A stretch of 10,000 nucleotides of DNA from Magnetospirillum sp. (GTDB taxonomy: Bacteria > Pseudomonadota > Alphaproteobacteria > Rhodospirillales > Magnetospirillaceae), in contig JAIWOG010000063.1 in assembly GCA_020217035.1 (NCBI GenBank), positions 1 through 10,000 of the forward strand. Reading direction: 5' to 3'. Numbering within the stretch: position 1 is the stretch's first letter; every line of letters begins with the position of its first letter. Shown piece by piece: positions 1 to 6,007 of the stretch. The translations under genes and the position numbers were made by a program. Under the pieces are notes generated by a model. It worked only from the letters and a program-made list of their open reading frames with translations, had not been told where the DNA came from and did no database searches.

Positions 1-401
1 AGACTTTCACCTGGCACGATCCCGACTGGCCGGAAAAACATCGTCTGGCCGCCCATCTGGCGGAAATTGCGGCCCGGGCCGACATCAAACTCAGTGCCTG
101 CAGCCAGAACCTGGGCTTGCCGCTGGCCGCCTGCGTCGATGCCCGCCGGCTGGAGGACGTGGCCCGTCATTGGGGGCAGCCGCGATCCATCGCCGCCAAG
201 GTCAAGGGCAACCGCCCCGAGTGCCGCTGCCATGAAAGCCGCGACATCGGCGCCTATGACACCTGTCCCCATGGCTGCGCCTATTGCTATGCGGTGGGCA
301 GCCGCACCCTGGCGAAACGCCGCCATGCCATGCATGATCCGGCGGACGAATATCTGTTCCCGCCGGCACGGCGCCCCGAAATCGAGACCCTGTTGGTATA
401 G
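1..401 (+). CDS. DUF1848 family protein, C-terminal part (cut by window start)
   Basis: The reading frame is open from base 3 to a TAG at 399-401 and gives the last 132 residues of a protein whose start lies outside the window. The C-terminal region carries a CRC pair (visible residues 74 and 76), then DIGAYDTCPHGCAYCYA, with cysteines at 88, 92 and 95 in a CxxxCxxC arrangement. This cysteine signature is what I recognise as DUF1848, a bacterial family of unknown function. CxxxCxxC is the spacing that holds the [4Fe-4S] cluster in radical SAM enzymes, so an iron-sulfur cluster is plausible but not shown. The frame ends 4 bases before the nth start, so the two genes are probably co-transcribed. 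No biochemical role can be assigned from the sequence. Confidence 0.85.
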   Translation, partial: TFTWHDPDWPEKHRLAAHLAEIAARADIKLSACSQNLGLPLAACVDARRLEDVARHWGQPRSIAAKVKGNRPECRCHESRDIGAYDTCPHGCAYCYAVGSRTLAKRRHAMHDPADEYLFPPARRPEIETLLV

Positions 402-405
402 GCCG

Positions 406-1071
406 ATGACCACCCGCAAGCCCAAGACGCCGAAGACCCTGACAGCCGCCCAGGCGGACCAGCTTTACGCCCGTATCGCCGCCGAGCGGCCCAACCCGAA
501 AAGCGACCTGGAATACGTCAACGCCTATACCCTGCTGGTGGCGGTGGTGCTGTCGGCGCAGGCCACTGACCTTGGCGTCAACAAAGCGACCGGGCCGCTT
601 TTCGCCAGCGTGCGCGATCCGGCCGCCATGGTGGCCTTAGGCGAGGAAAACCTGGCCCAGGCCATCCGCACCATCGGGCTTTACAAGACCAAGGCCAAGA
701 ACGTCATCGCGCTGTCGCGAATCCTGCTGGCCCAGCATGGTGGTCAGGTTCCCGGCGACCGCGCCGCCCTGGAGGCGCTGCCCGGGGTGGGGCGCAAGAC
801 CGCCAACGTGGTGCTGAACATCGCCTTCGGCCATCCCACCATCGCGGTGGACACCCATTGCTTCCGCCTGGGCAACCGTACCGGCCTGGCGCCGGGCAAG
901 ACTGTGCAGGAGGTCGAGGAAGGACTGCTGAAGATCACGCCCGCCCGCTGGGGCCGCGACGCCCACCATTACCTGATCCTGCACGGGCGCTATGTGTGCA
1001 AGGCGCGCAAGCCGGAATGCGAGCGCTGCTGTATCGCCGATCTGTGTCTGTTCGACGCCAAGACGGTTTAA
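406..1071 (+). CDS. nth: Endonuclease III (DNA glycosylase / AP lyase)
   Basis: The 221-residue protein has the usual length for Nth, the base-excision-repair enzyme that removes oxidised pyrimidines and cleaves the abasic site. The helix-hairpin-helix LPGVGRKTA spans about residues 125-133 and contains the catalytic lysine K131. The catalytic aspartate is D149 in VDTHCFRLGNR. The C-terminal [4Fe-4S] cluster ligands are C198, C205, C208 and C214, with exact Cx6Cx2Cx5C spacing. The same frame stays open far upstream, but homology begins only after ATG 406, and the upstream part overlaps the DUF1848 gene in another frame, so I place the start at 406. It sits 4 bases behind the DUF1848 stop and is followed at once by a strong hairpin terminator. 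All active-site residues are present, so the enzyme should be functional. Confidence 0.97.
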   Translation: MTTRKPKTPKTLTAAQADQLYARIAAERPNPKSDLEYVNAYTLLVAVVLSAQATDLGVNKATGPLFASVRDPAAMVALGEENLAQAIRTIGLYKTKAKNVIALSRILLAQHGGQVPGDRAALEALPGVGRKTANVVLNIAFGHPTIAVDTHCFRLGNRTGLAPGKTVQEVEEGLLKITPARWGRDAHHYLILHGRYVCKARKPECERCCIADLCLFDAKTV

Positions 1072-1082
1072 CCAACAACAAA

Positions 1083-1106
1083 CCCCGCCGGATCGCTCCG
1101 GCGGGG
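1083..1106. terminator. Bidirectional intrinsic terminator between nth and the BI-1 gene
   Basis: A perfect 10-base-pair GC-rich stem (CCCCGCCGGA at 1083-1092, TCCGGCGGGG at 1097-1106) closes a 4-base TCGC loop. It lies 12 bases after the nth stop and 20 bases past the end of the opposing BI-1 gene. The + strand continues TCGTTCTT. The - strand continues TTTGTTGTTGG. Both are T-rich, which fits termination from either side. Confidence 0.85.
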
Positions 1107-1125
1107 TCGTTCTTGACGTCAGGGC

Positions 1126-1848
1126 TTAGTCGTCGTTGCGCACGCCCATGAACTGCAGCAGGAACTGGAACAGCATGATGAAGTCCATGTACAGGCACAG
1201 GGCGCCGAACACCGCCTTCTTGGTGGCGGTCTCGCCGTCGTCCAGGTCGTAGTACATTTCCTTGATCTTCTGGGTGTCATAGGCGGTCAGGCCGGCGAAG
1301 ATCAGCACGCCGGCGGCCGAGATGACGAATTGCAGCATCGAGCTGGCCAGGAAGATGTTGACCACCATGGCGATCAGCAGGCCGATGGAGCCCATGATCA
1401 GGAAGCTGCCCATGCCCGACAGGTCGCGCTTGGTGGTGTAGCCCCACAGCGACAGGCCGGCGAAGGCGGCGGCGGTGATGAATAAGGTTCGCGCCACCGA
1501 GGCGCCGGTGTAGACCAGGAACACCGAGGCCAGCGACGCGCCCATCAGCGCGGCATAAAGCCAGAACACGCCCTGGGCGGTGGACGCCTTCATGGCATGG
1601 ATGCGCATGGACAGGAAGATGGCCAGGCCGACGGGGGCCAGCATCACCACCCATTTCAGCGGCGTGCCGAAGATCATCTGGGTCGCGGCCGGGCTGGAGG
1701 CCACCAGCAGGGCGACGCCGCCGGTCAGCGCCAGGCCCAGGGCCATCATGTTGTAGACGCGCAGCATGTACTGGCGCAGGCCGACGTCGATCTGCGCGGC
1801 GTCTGCCTGCGCGGACGTCATGTATTTACGATCGGAATCGAAGGCCAT
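1126..1848 (-). CDS. Bax inhibitor-1 / YccA family integral membrane protein
   Basis: A 240-residue polytopic inner-membrane protein of the TMBIM (UPF0005) family. After a polar N-terminus of about 30 residues there are roughly seven hydrophobic segments (about 33-52, 65-82, 94-113, 118-136, 148-168, 172-190 and 214-234). The family signature is YDTQKIKEMYYD at about 190-201, followed by CLYMDFIMLFQFLLQF in the last segment. D191 and D222 appear to match the two aspartates described as a pH-sensing pair in the Bacillus homologue YetJ, a calcium-leak channel. Calcium leak is therefore the best-known role, but the bacterial function is not settled. The ATG is well supported by an AGGTAGGA ribosome-binding site at 1851-1858. 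It lies 65 bases downstream of rsmD on the same strand, so it may be read from that transcript as well as from its own promoter, and it ends at the shared terminator. Confidence 0.93.
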   Translation of the reverse strand: MAFDSDRKYMTSAQADAAQIDVGLRQYMLRVYNMMALGLALTGGVALLVASSPAATQMIFGTPLKWVVMLAPVGLAIFLSMRIHAMKASTAQGVFWLYAALMGASLASVFLVYTGASVARTLFITAAAFAGLSLWGYTTKRDLSGMGSFLIMGSIGLLIAMVVNIFLASSMLQFVISAAGVLIFAGLTAYDTQKIKEMYYDLDDGETATKKAVFGALCLYMDFIMLFQFLLQFMGVRNDD

Positions 1849-1889
1849 TGTCCTACCTCGTGGCTAGGGAAAAAATACAGGTTGCGGCC

Positions 1890-1917
1890 AATATGGCGCG
1901 GTGATCAGGCGAATCAA
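1890..1917 (-). promoter_or_regulatory. Possible sigma-70-like promoter for the BI-1 gene
   Basis: Read on the - strand there is TTGATT (complement of 1912-1917), a 16-base spacer and CATATT (complement of 1890-1895), about 40 bases before the BI-1 ATG. The -35 element overlaps the last codons of rsmD. The match to consensus is moderate, and the region is among the few AT-rich patches here. Confidence 0.3.
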
Positions 1918-2459
1918 GCGCGGTAAAGCAAGAAAATCAACTTGGCCGCGCCATAGGTGCGGCTGTCTACCGTCTCGAAACCGGGGGGCGCTTCGAACGC
2001 CTCTTTCGCCGCCACTTCCACCACCACCAGGGCACCGTCGCGCAGCCAGTTCCGGGCGGCCAACGCGGTCACGCAGGGCACTGACAGATCCTTCTCATAT
2101 GGCGCGTCCACCAGCGCCAGGTCGCATGGTGCCTGGGCGGAGGGCAAGCGGGTGGCGTCAGTGCGGACGATGTCGGCCTGTTCCTTCAGCATCTCCAGGT
2201 TGGCGCGGATGGTGGCCAGGGACGACGGATGGTTTTCCACGAAGGTCACGTGACCAGCGCCGCGCGACAGGGCTTCCAGGCCCAGGCCGCCCGACCCGGC
2301 GAAGCAATCGACCACCCGGGCGCCGTCCAGATCAACCCAATCGCCATGGGCCAGGATGTTGAACAGCGATTCGCGCACACGGTCGGCGGTGGGTCGTGCC
2401 ACCCGCCCATCGGGGGCCTTCAACACCCGCCCCTTGTGCTTACCGCCGACGATTCGCAT
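1914..2459 (-). CDS. rsmD: 16S rRNA (guanine-966-N2)-methyltransferase RsmD
   Basis: The 181-residue product matches RsmD, the SAM-dependent enzyme that methylates G966 of 16S rRNA in the small subunit. It begins with the family N-terminus MRIVGGKHKGR, followed by the conserved ARPTADRVRESLFNIL at about 21-36. The SAM-binding loop is DCFAGSGGLGLEALSRGA at about 51-68, and the acidic end of the next strand is FVEN at 73-76. The catalytic motif IV, normally (N/D)PP(Y/F), reads DAPY at residues 118-121. The second position is thus alanine instead of proline, while Asp and Tyr are kept. A longer in-frame start exists upstream, but it would lie deep inside rluB and add residues with no homology, so ATG 2459 is chosen. 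The gene overlaps the end of rluB by 20 bases and has a weak ribosome-binding site, suggesting translational coupling. Confidence 0.95.
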   Translation of the reverse strand: MRIVGGKHKGRVLKAPDGRVARPTADRVRESLFNILAHGDWVDLDGARVVDCFAGSGGLGLEALSRGAGHVTFVENHPSSLATIRANLEMLKEQADIVRTDATRLPSAQAPCDLALVDAPYEKDLSVPCVTALAARNWLRDGALVVVEVAAKEAFEAPPGFETVDSRTYGAAKLIFLLYRA

Positions 2460-3285
2460 GGGGTTTCTTGTGCGGCAGCTTGGGATGCTCGTCCTCGGCG
2501 TGCTTGGCCCAGCCGCCGCCTTCCGCCTTGTTGCCGCCCAACTGGTCCTTGACGATCTTGGCGGGGACTTCCTCGATTCCGCCTTCCGGCAGGCTGCCCA
2601 ATTGGAACGGGCCGTAAGCGACACGGATCAGCCGGCTGACCGGCCAGCCCAGATGGTCCATCACCCGCCGGATTTCGCGGTTCTTGCCTTCCTTCAGGCT
2701 GATGGTCAGCCAGGCGTTGGATCCTTGCTGACGGTCCAGGATGGCCTTGATGGGGCCGTACTTGACGCCGTCCACCACCAGGCCCTTTTCCAGCGGCACC
2801 AGACTTTCCGGGTCGATCTGGCCGTGAACACGCACGCGATAGCGCCGCACCCAGCCGGCGGCCGGCAATTCCAGCGAGCGGGCCAGCTCGCCATCATTGG
2901 TCAGCAGCAGCAGGCCCTCGGAATTCAGGTCCAGTCGGCCCACCGAGATGACGCGGGGCATGGATTCGGGCAGCTTTTCGAACACCGTGGCCCGGCCCTG
3001 GGGGTCGCGGTGGGTGGTGACCAATCCGGCGGGTTTGTGATAGCGCCAGACCCGGGCCTTTTCCGCTTCGGGAACCAACTGGCCGTCGACGACGATGCGG
3101 TCGCCGGGGCCGACCAGGAAGGCCGGGGTATCCAGAACCTTGCCGTTGACCGCCACCTTGCCTTGGGCGATCAGCTTTTCGGCGTCGCGGCGCGAACAGA
3201 TGCCAGCGCGGGCCAGGCGCTTGGCGATACGTTCCTTGTCTTCGGGGGCCTTGTCTTCGGGGGCCTTGTCTTGTTCTTCGCTCAT
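2440..3285 (-). CDS. rluB: 23S rRNA pseudouridine synthase, RsuA/RluB family
   Basis: A 281-residue two-domain enzyme. An S4 RNA-binding domain (about 18-65, RIAKRLARAGICSRRDAEKLI) precedes a RsuA/RluB-type catalytic domain. The catalytic aspartate is D119 within GRLDLNSEGLLLLTNDG, and the family motif KEGKNREIRRVMDHLG is at about 198-213. It converts a specific uridine of ribosomal RNA to pseudouridine. The domain order and C-terminal tail favour the RluB (23S U2605) branch over RsuA, RluE or RluF, but the target is inferred from family resemblance only. The start at 3285 is set by the ATGA overlap with the upstream amidotransferase gene, with AAGG about 10 bases before it. The N-terminus contains DKAPE twice, from a 15-base tandem repeat, and the C-terminal tail is basic and probably disordered (HKKPHANRRR). 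Confidence 0.93.
   Translation of the reverse strand: MSEEQDKAPEDKAPEDKERIAKRLARAGICSRRDAEKLIAQGKVAVNGKVLDTPAFLVGPGDRIVVDGQLVPEAEKARVWRYHKPAGLVTTHRDPQGRATVFEKLPESMPRVISVGRLDLNSEGLLLLTNDGELARSLELPAAGWVRRYRVRVHGQIDPESLVPLEKGLVVDGVKYGPIKAILDRQQGSNAWLTISLKEGKNREIRRVMDHLGWPVSRLIRVAYGPFQLGSLPEGGIEEVPAKIVKDQLGGNKAEGGGWAKHAEDEHPKLPHKKPHANRRR
3241..3270. repeat. Two perfect tandem copies of a 15-base unit inside rluB
   Basis: The unit TTCGGGGGCCTTGTC occurs at 3241-3255 and again at 3256-3270 with no mismatch. Because 15 is a multiple of three, it encodes DKAPE twice at the start of RluB, before the S4 domain. Copy-number change would not shift the frame. Confidence 0.9.
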
Positions 3286-3998
3286 GGTCGGCAAGCCTTG
3301 ATGAAGGCGCCGTACAGCGCCGCGTCGGCGGGAGAGATGGTGAATTCGGGGTGCCATTGCACGCCGATGCAGAATTTCCGCGTGGGCTCCTCGATGCCTT
3401 CGATCACCCCGTCATCGGCCCAAGCGTTGACCACGCAGCCGGGCGCCACCGCCTTGACCGCCTGATGATGGGCGCTGTTGACCGGGATGCGCAAGCTTCC
3501 GACGATGTCGGCCAACCGGGTCCCCGGGACGATGGCCGCGTCGTGGCCGGCCTGGTCGCGGGGATTGGGCTGCTCGTGGGCCAGGCAATCGGGCACTTCG
3601 TCGGGAATGTGCTGGATCAGCGTGCCGCCCAGGACCACGTTCAGCAATTGCTGGCCGCCGCAAATGCCCAGGATCGGCAAGTCGCGGTCCAAGGCGCCGT
3701 TGATCATTGCCATCTCGAAACGGGTGCGGTCGCGCTTCAGCACCACGGTGTCGTGGCGGGTGGCGGCACCGAACAGCGCCGGGTCGACGTCGAAGGCGCC
3801 GCCGGTGACGATCAGGCCGTCGATGCGGTCCAGATAGGACAGCGCCAAATCGGGCAGGTGCGGCAAGGGCAGCGGCAGGCCGCCGGCCTGGGAAACGGCG
3901 GAACAATAATTCTGCCGCAGCGCGTACCACGGGAACTTGGAATAGCCCCCCGGTTCCTCGCTGTCCAAAGTGATGCCGATGACGGGAATCTGCTGCAT
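3282..3998 (-). CDS. Peptidase C26 / gamma-glutamyl-GABA hydrolase-like class I amidotransferase
   Basis: The 238-residue protein is a complete class I glutamine-amidotransferase-fold hydrolase of the PuuD type. The nucleophile is C113 in GICGGQQLLNVVLGG, and the other triad residues are H216 and E218 in GVQWHPEF. Other family marks are the N-terminal IPVIGIT, DGLIVTGGAFDVDPALFG at about 60-77, and the substrate-pocket stretch VNSAHHQAV at about 173-181. PuuD removes the gamma-glutamyl group from gamma-glutamyl-GABA in putrescine breakdown. No other putrescine genes are nearby, so the true substrate is open and no symbol is given. I prefer ATG 3998, with GAAGG about 6 bases upstream. An in-frame ATG at 4031 would add 11 basic residues. 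The stop overlaps the rluB start as ATGA. It is divergent from tadA across 75 bases. Confidence 0.9.
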   Translation of the reverse strand: MQQIPVIGITLDSEEPGGYSKFPWYALRQNYCSAVSQAGGLPLPLPHLPDLALSYLDRIDGLIVTGGAFDVDPALFGAATRHDTVVLKRDRTRFEMAMINGALDRDLPILGICGGQQLLNVVLGGTLIQHIPDEVPDCLAHEQPNPRDQAGHDAAIVPGTRLADIVGSLRIPVNSAHHQAVKAVAPGCVVNAWADDGVIEGIEEPTRKFCIGVQWHPEFTISPADAALYGAFIKACRP

Positions 3999-4073
3999 GA
4001 AACGCCTTCGCCTGTTTGCAGGTCCTTTCATAGTGCCCTGCGCCCGTGGCGGCAATGTGTTAGATGTGGGGCC

Positions 4074-4514
4074 ATGAACGACTTCATGAAACAGGCCCTG
4101 TCGCAAGCCGCCGCCGCCGCTGCCCGCGGCGAGGTGCCGGTGGGTGCGGTGCTGGTGCGTGATGGCCGGGTGATCGCCGCCGACGGCAACCGGGTCGAGG
4201 AATTGTCCGACCCCACGGCACACGCCGAAATCCAGGTGATCCGCGCCGCCAGCGCCATGCTGCGGTCGCCCCGGCTGGAGGATTGCGACCTGTACGTCAC
4301 CTTGGAGCCCTGTCCCATGTGTGCCGCCGCCATCGCCCATGCCCGGCTGCGGCGGCTGTATTTCGGCGCCTACGACCCCAAGGGCGGCGGCGTCGAGCAT
4401 GGCGCCCGGGTGTTCGAGCGGACGACCTGCCACCACCATCCGGAAGTGGTCGGCGGCCTGCGCGAGGCCGAGGCGGCCGAGATTTTGCGGGCTTTCTTCC
4501 GGCAAAGACGCTGA
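4074..4514 (+). CDS. tadA: tRNA adenosine-34 deaminase TadA
   Basis: A 146-residue zinc deaminase with the expected TadA length. The zinc ligands and proton shuttle are H50 and E52 in TAHAEIQVI and C80 and C83 in LEPCPMCAAAI. The downstream YFGAYDPKGGGVEHG (about 96-110) is typical of TadA rather than cytidine or guanine deaminases. It makes inosine at the wobble position of tRNA-Arg(ACG) and is generally essential in bacteria. The ATG at 4074 is preceded by a short G-rich stretch (TGGGGCC) and no strong Shine-Dalgarno. Residues 12-17 are an alanine run in the first helix. It is divergently oriented to the amidotransferase gene. Confidence 0.96.
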   Translation: MNDFMKQALSQAAAAAARGEVPVGAVLVRDGRVIAADGNRVEELSDPTAHAEIQVIRAASAMLRSPRLEDCDLYVTLEPCPMCAAAIAHARLRRLYFGAYDPKGGGVEHGARVFERTTCHHHPEVVGGLREAEAAEILRAFFRQRR

Positions 4515-4535
4515 GCTCCCATGCGGGACGGGCAT

Positions 4536-4565
4536 TTCACTTTTTTCGCCAGTGCAGCATATTAG
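4536..4565 (+). promoter_or_regulatory. Possible promoter before the CMD/AhpD-like gene
   Basis: TTCACT at 4536-4541, an 18-base spacer and TATTAG at 4560-4565 lie in the 83-base gap after tadA, 32 bases before the next ATG. The area includes an AT-rich patch that stands out from its surroundings. Match to consensus is only fair. Confidence 0.25.
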
Positions 4566-4597
4566 CGCCACCTTATTCACCAACGGAGTAACAATCC

Positions 4598-4957
4598 ATG
4601 AGCACCCAAAGCTGGCCCGATTTGGCCAAGGATTTGTCGGCCCTGGTCGGTCAGGTTCGCGGCGGCATCCCGGAAGTGATGAAGGGCTTTTCCGCCATGG
4701 CCAAGGCGGCTTGCGCCGATGGTGCGCTGGACGCCAAGACCAAGGAACTGGTGGCGCTGGGCATCGGCATCGCGGCGCGGTGCGACGGCTGCATCACCTT
4801 CCACACCCGCACCGCCCGCGACTTGGGCACCACGCGTGAGGAACTGATGGAAGTCATCGGCATGGCCGTCTACATGGGTGGCGGGCCGTCCTTGATGTAT
4901 GGTGCCCTGGCGCTGGAAGCCTATGACCAGCACGTGGCCGACAAGCCGGCGGAGTGA
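4598..4957 (+). CDS. Carboxymuconolactone decarboxylase / AhpD-like small redox protein
   Basis: A 119-residue all-helical protein of the CMD/AhpD family. The conserved block KTKELVALGIGIAARCDGCITFHTRTA spans about residues 47-73 and contains E50, C62, C65 and H69, the Glu, CxxC and His layout used by AhpD-type peroxidase-reductase proteins. This suggests thiol redox chemistry rather than the gamma-carboxymuconolactone decarboxylase reaction, which does not need the cysteine pair. No signal peptide is visible, so it should act in the cytoplasm. GGAG about 9 bases before the ATG supports the start. It follows tadA by 83 bases and precedes two cytochrome genes on the same strand. The physiological partner is unknown. 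Confidence 0.9.
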   Translation: MSTQSWPDLAKDLSALVGQVRGGIPEVMKGFSAMAKAACADGALDAKTKELVALGIGIAARCDGCITFHTRTARDLGTTREELMEVIGMAVYMGGGPSLMYGALALEAYDQHVADKPAE

Positions 4958-4968
4958 ATGCATGGCCT

Positions 4969-4998
4969 CCTTGCCCGGCGTCAAAGCAGTGGGCAAGG
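4969..4998 (+). other. Stem-loop in the gap between the CMD-like gene and the cytochrome c gene
   Basis: An 8-base perfect inverted repeat, CCTTGCCC (4969-4976) and GGGCAAGG (4991-4998), encloses a 14-base loop. It is intergenic and is not followed by a T-run, so it is a poor intrinsic terminator. It could be an RNA-processing or stability element, or chance. Confidence 0.3.
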
Positions 4999-5036
4999 CG
5001 GCGGTTCACACTGGCCGGCAAGGACGAGGTGACATC

Positions 5037-5459
5037 ATGAAGCGTGGTTTCCTGATCCTGGTGTTGCTGGCCGGTTTGCCTTCGGGGGTCTGGGCGAAGG
5101 ATGGCCAGGCGGTTTTCGATGCCGCCTGCGCCGCCTGTCATTTCAAGCAGCGCGATCCGGCACGGCGCGACGAAATGGTGGCGCCACCCATGGAGATGAT
5201 GGCGGTGCATGTCCGCGACGCTGTCGGCGGCCAGCGGGACGCCTTCGTCGCCCGGGTGGTGGATTTCGTCAAGGCGCCTGCCGAATCCAAAGCCGTCGAC
5301 GCCATGGCGGTCAGCCGTTTCGGTTTGATGCCGGCCATCGGCGACAGCTTTCCCGAGCTGACCGACGATGACTTGCGTCTGGTCGCCCATTGGATGTTCG
5401 ACACCTTCGCCCAAGCGCAGCTGCCGCCCGAGGAGCAGCGGCGCGGTCAGCGGCCATGA
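5037..5459 (+). CDS. Exported monoheme cytochrome c
   Basis: The 140-residue precursor starts with a clear signal peptide (MKRGFLILVLLAGLPSGVWA, likely cleaved after A20). It has one heme c attachment site, CAACH at 31-35. M98 in RFGLMPAIG is a good candidate for the distal heme ligand, as in class I cytochromes, and the C-terminal helix (TDDDLRLVAHWMFDTFA, about 109-125) is the packing helix usually seen there. The mature protein is periplasmic and would carry single electrons; the donor and acceptor are unknown. The frame extends upstream into the CMD gene, but a ribosome-binding site (GAGGTG, 6 bases before) and the signal peptide fix ATG 5037. Its TGA overlaps the next ATG (ATGA), so it is translationally coupled to the diheme cytochrome. 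Confidence 0.9.
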   Translation: MKRGFLILVLLAGLPSGVWAKDGQAVFDAACAACHFKQRDPARRDEMVAPPMEMMAVHVRDAVGGQRDAFVARVVDFVKAPAESKAVDAMAVSRFGLMPAIGDSFPELTDDDLRLVAHWMFDTFAQAQLPPEEQRRGQRP

Positions 5460-5944
5460 TCGGGCGGGCCGCCCTGCTGGCAGTGGTGCTGGCACTGGCG
5501 GCGCCGGCCGCCGCCCTTGACTTGCACGCCTTGTGGGACGGGCAATGCATCGGCTGCCACGGCCATGCCGGCGATTTCGCCCGGACTTCGTTAGAAATTC
5601 GAAACAACCAGCTGATGGGCAAGAAAAGCGCGCGTTCGGTGGCCGAGTACCTGGTCGTCCACAATGGCGGCTATTCCCCGGCGCAGATTTCCGCCCTGCG
5701 CACCATGCTGACCGCCCAGGTCCAGACGGCGCCAGAATTTCAAATCCATTGTGGTGGGTGCCACGACAACGCCGCCCAAGTGTTGCGGGATTGGGTGATG
5801 GTGCGCGACGGTCGCCTGATCGGCCGGCAGTCGGGTCAGGATTTGGCGGAATTCCTGAACCATCACGGCGGCGCCGACGCCGACAGCCGGCGCATCATCA
5901 TCCAATCCTTGACCCGTTTGGCCGCCGAGTTGAATTATCGCTGA
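5456..5944 (+). CDS. Exported diheme cytochrome c made of two tandem modules
   Basis: The 162-residue precursor has a signal peptide of about 20 residues (IGRAALLAVVLALAAPAAA) and two heme c sites, CIGCH at 31-35 and CGGCH at 99-103. The two halves align without a gap at an offset of exactly 68 residues. Matching blocks include LEIRNNQLMG/WVMVRDGRLIG and SVAEYLVVH/DLAEFLNHH, each followed by GG. H69 and H137 both lie 34 residues after the heme-site histidine and are candidate distal ligands. The only methionine in that area of module 1 (M54) is isoleucine (I122) in module 2. The start is set by the ATGA overlap with the monoheme cytochrome. The two are probably made together and may exchange electrons in the periplasm. 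I do not recognise a named family. Confidence 0.88.
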   Translation: MIGRAALLAVVLALAAPAAALDLHALWDGQCIGCHGHAGDFARTSLEIRNNQLMGKKSARSVAEYLVVHNGGYSPAQISALRTMLTAQVQTAPEFQIHCGGCHDNAAQVLRDWVMVRDGRLIGRQSGQDLAEFLNHHGGADADSRRIIIQSLTRLAAELNYR

Positions 5945-5960
5945 GTTTACGCACAGTTCG

Positions 5961-5970
5961 CGGCATGCCG
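5961..5970. other. Perfect 10-base palindrome upstream of the J-protein gene
   Basis: CGGCATGCCG is its own reverse complement. It lies in the 63-base gap between the diheme cytochrome and the J-protein gene, and a second inverted pair (TTGCA 5972-5976, TGCAA 5986-5990) follows at once. These could be protein-binding half-sites, but short palindromes are common in GC-rich DNA. Confidence 0.2.
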
Positions 5971-6007
5971 ATTGCAAAGCTGCCGTGCAACGTCCAAGAC
6001 CGAAGCG

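Noticed and set aside
67..405. Upstream extension of the nth frame to position 67
   Set aside because: The added residues are Arg/Pro/Ala-rich without homology and overlap the DUF1848 coding frame. Nth homology starts after ATG 406.
2356..3465. A 369-residue + strand open frame opposite rluB
   Set aside because: It is the complement shadow of rluB and the amidotransferase end, both with intact catalytic motifs on the - strand.
4517..4546. Possible terminator after tadA (TCCC/GGGA hairpin, then six T at 4541-4546)
   Set aside because: The stem is only four base pairs, and the T-run is 12 bases away, too far for an intrinsic terminator.
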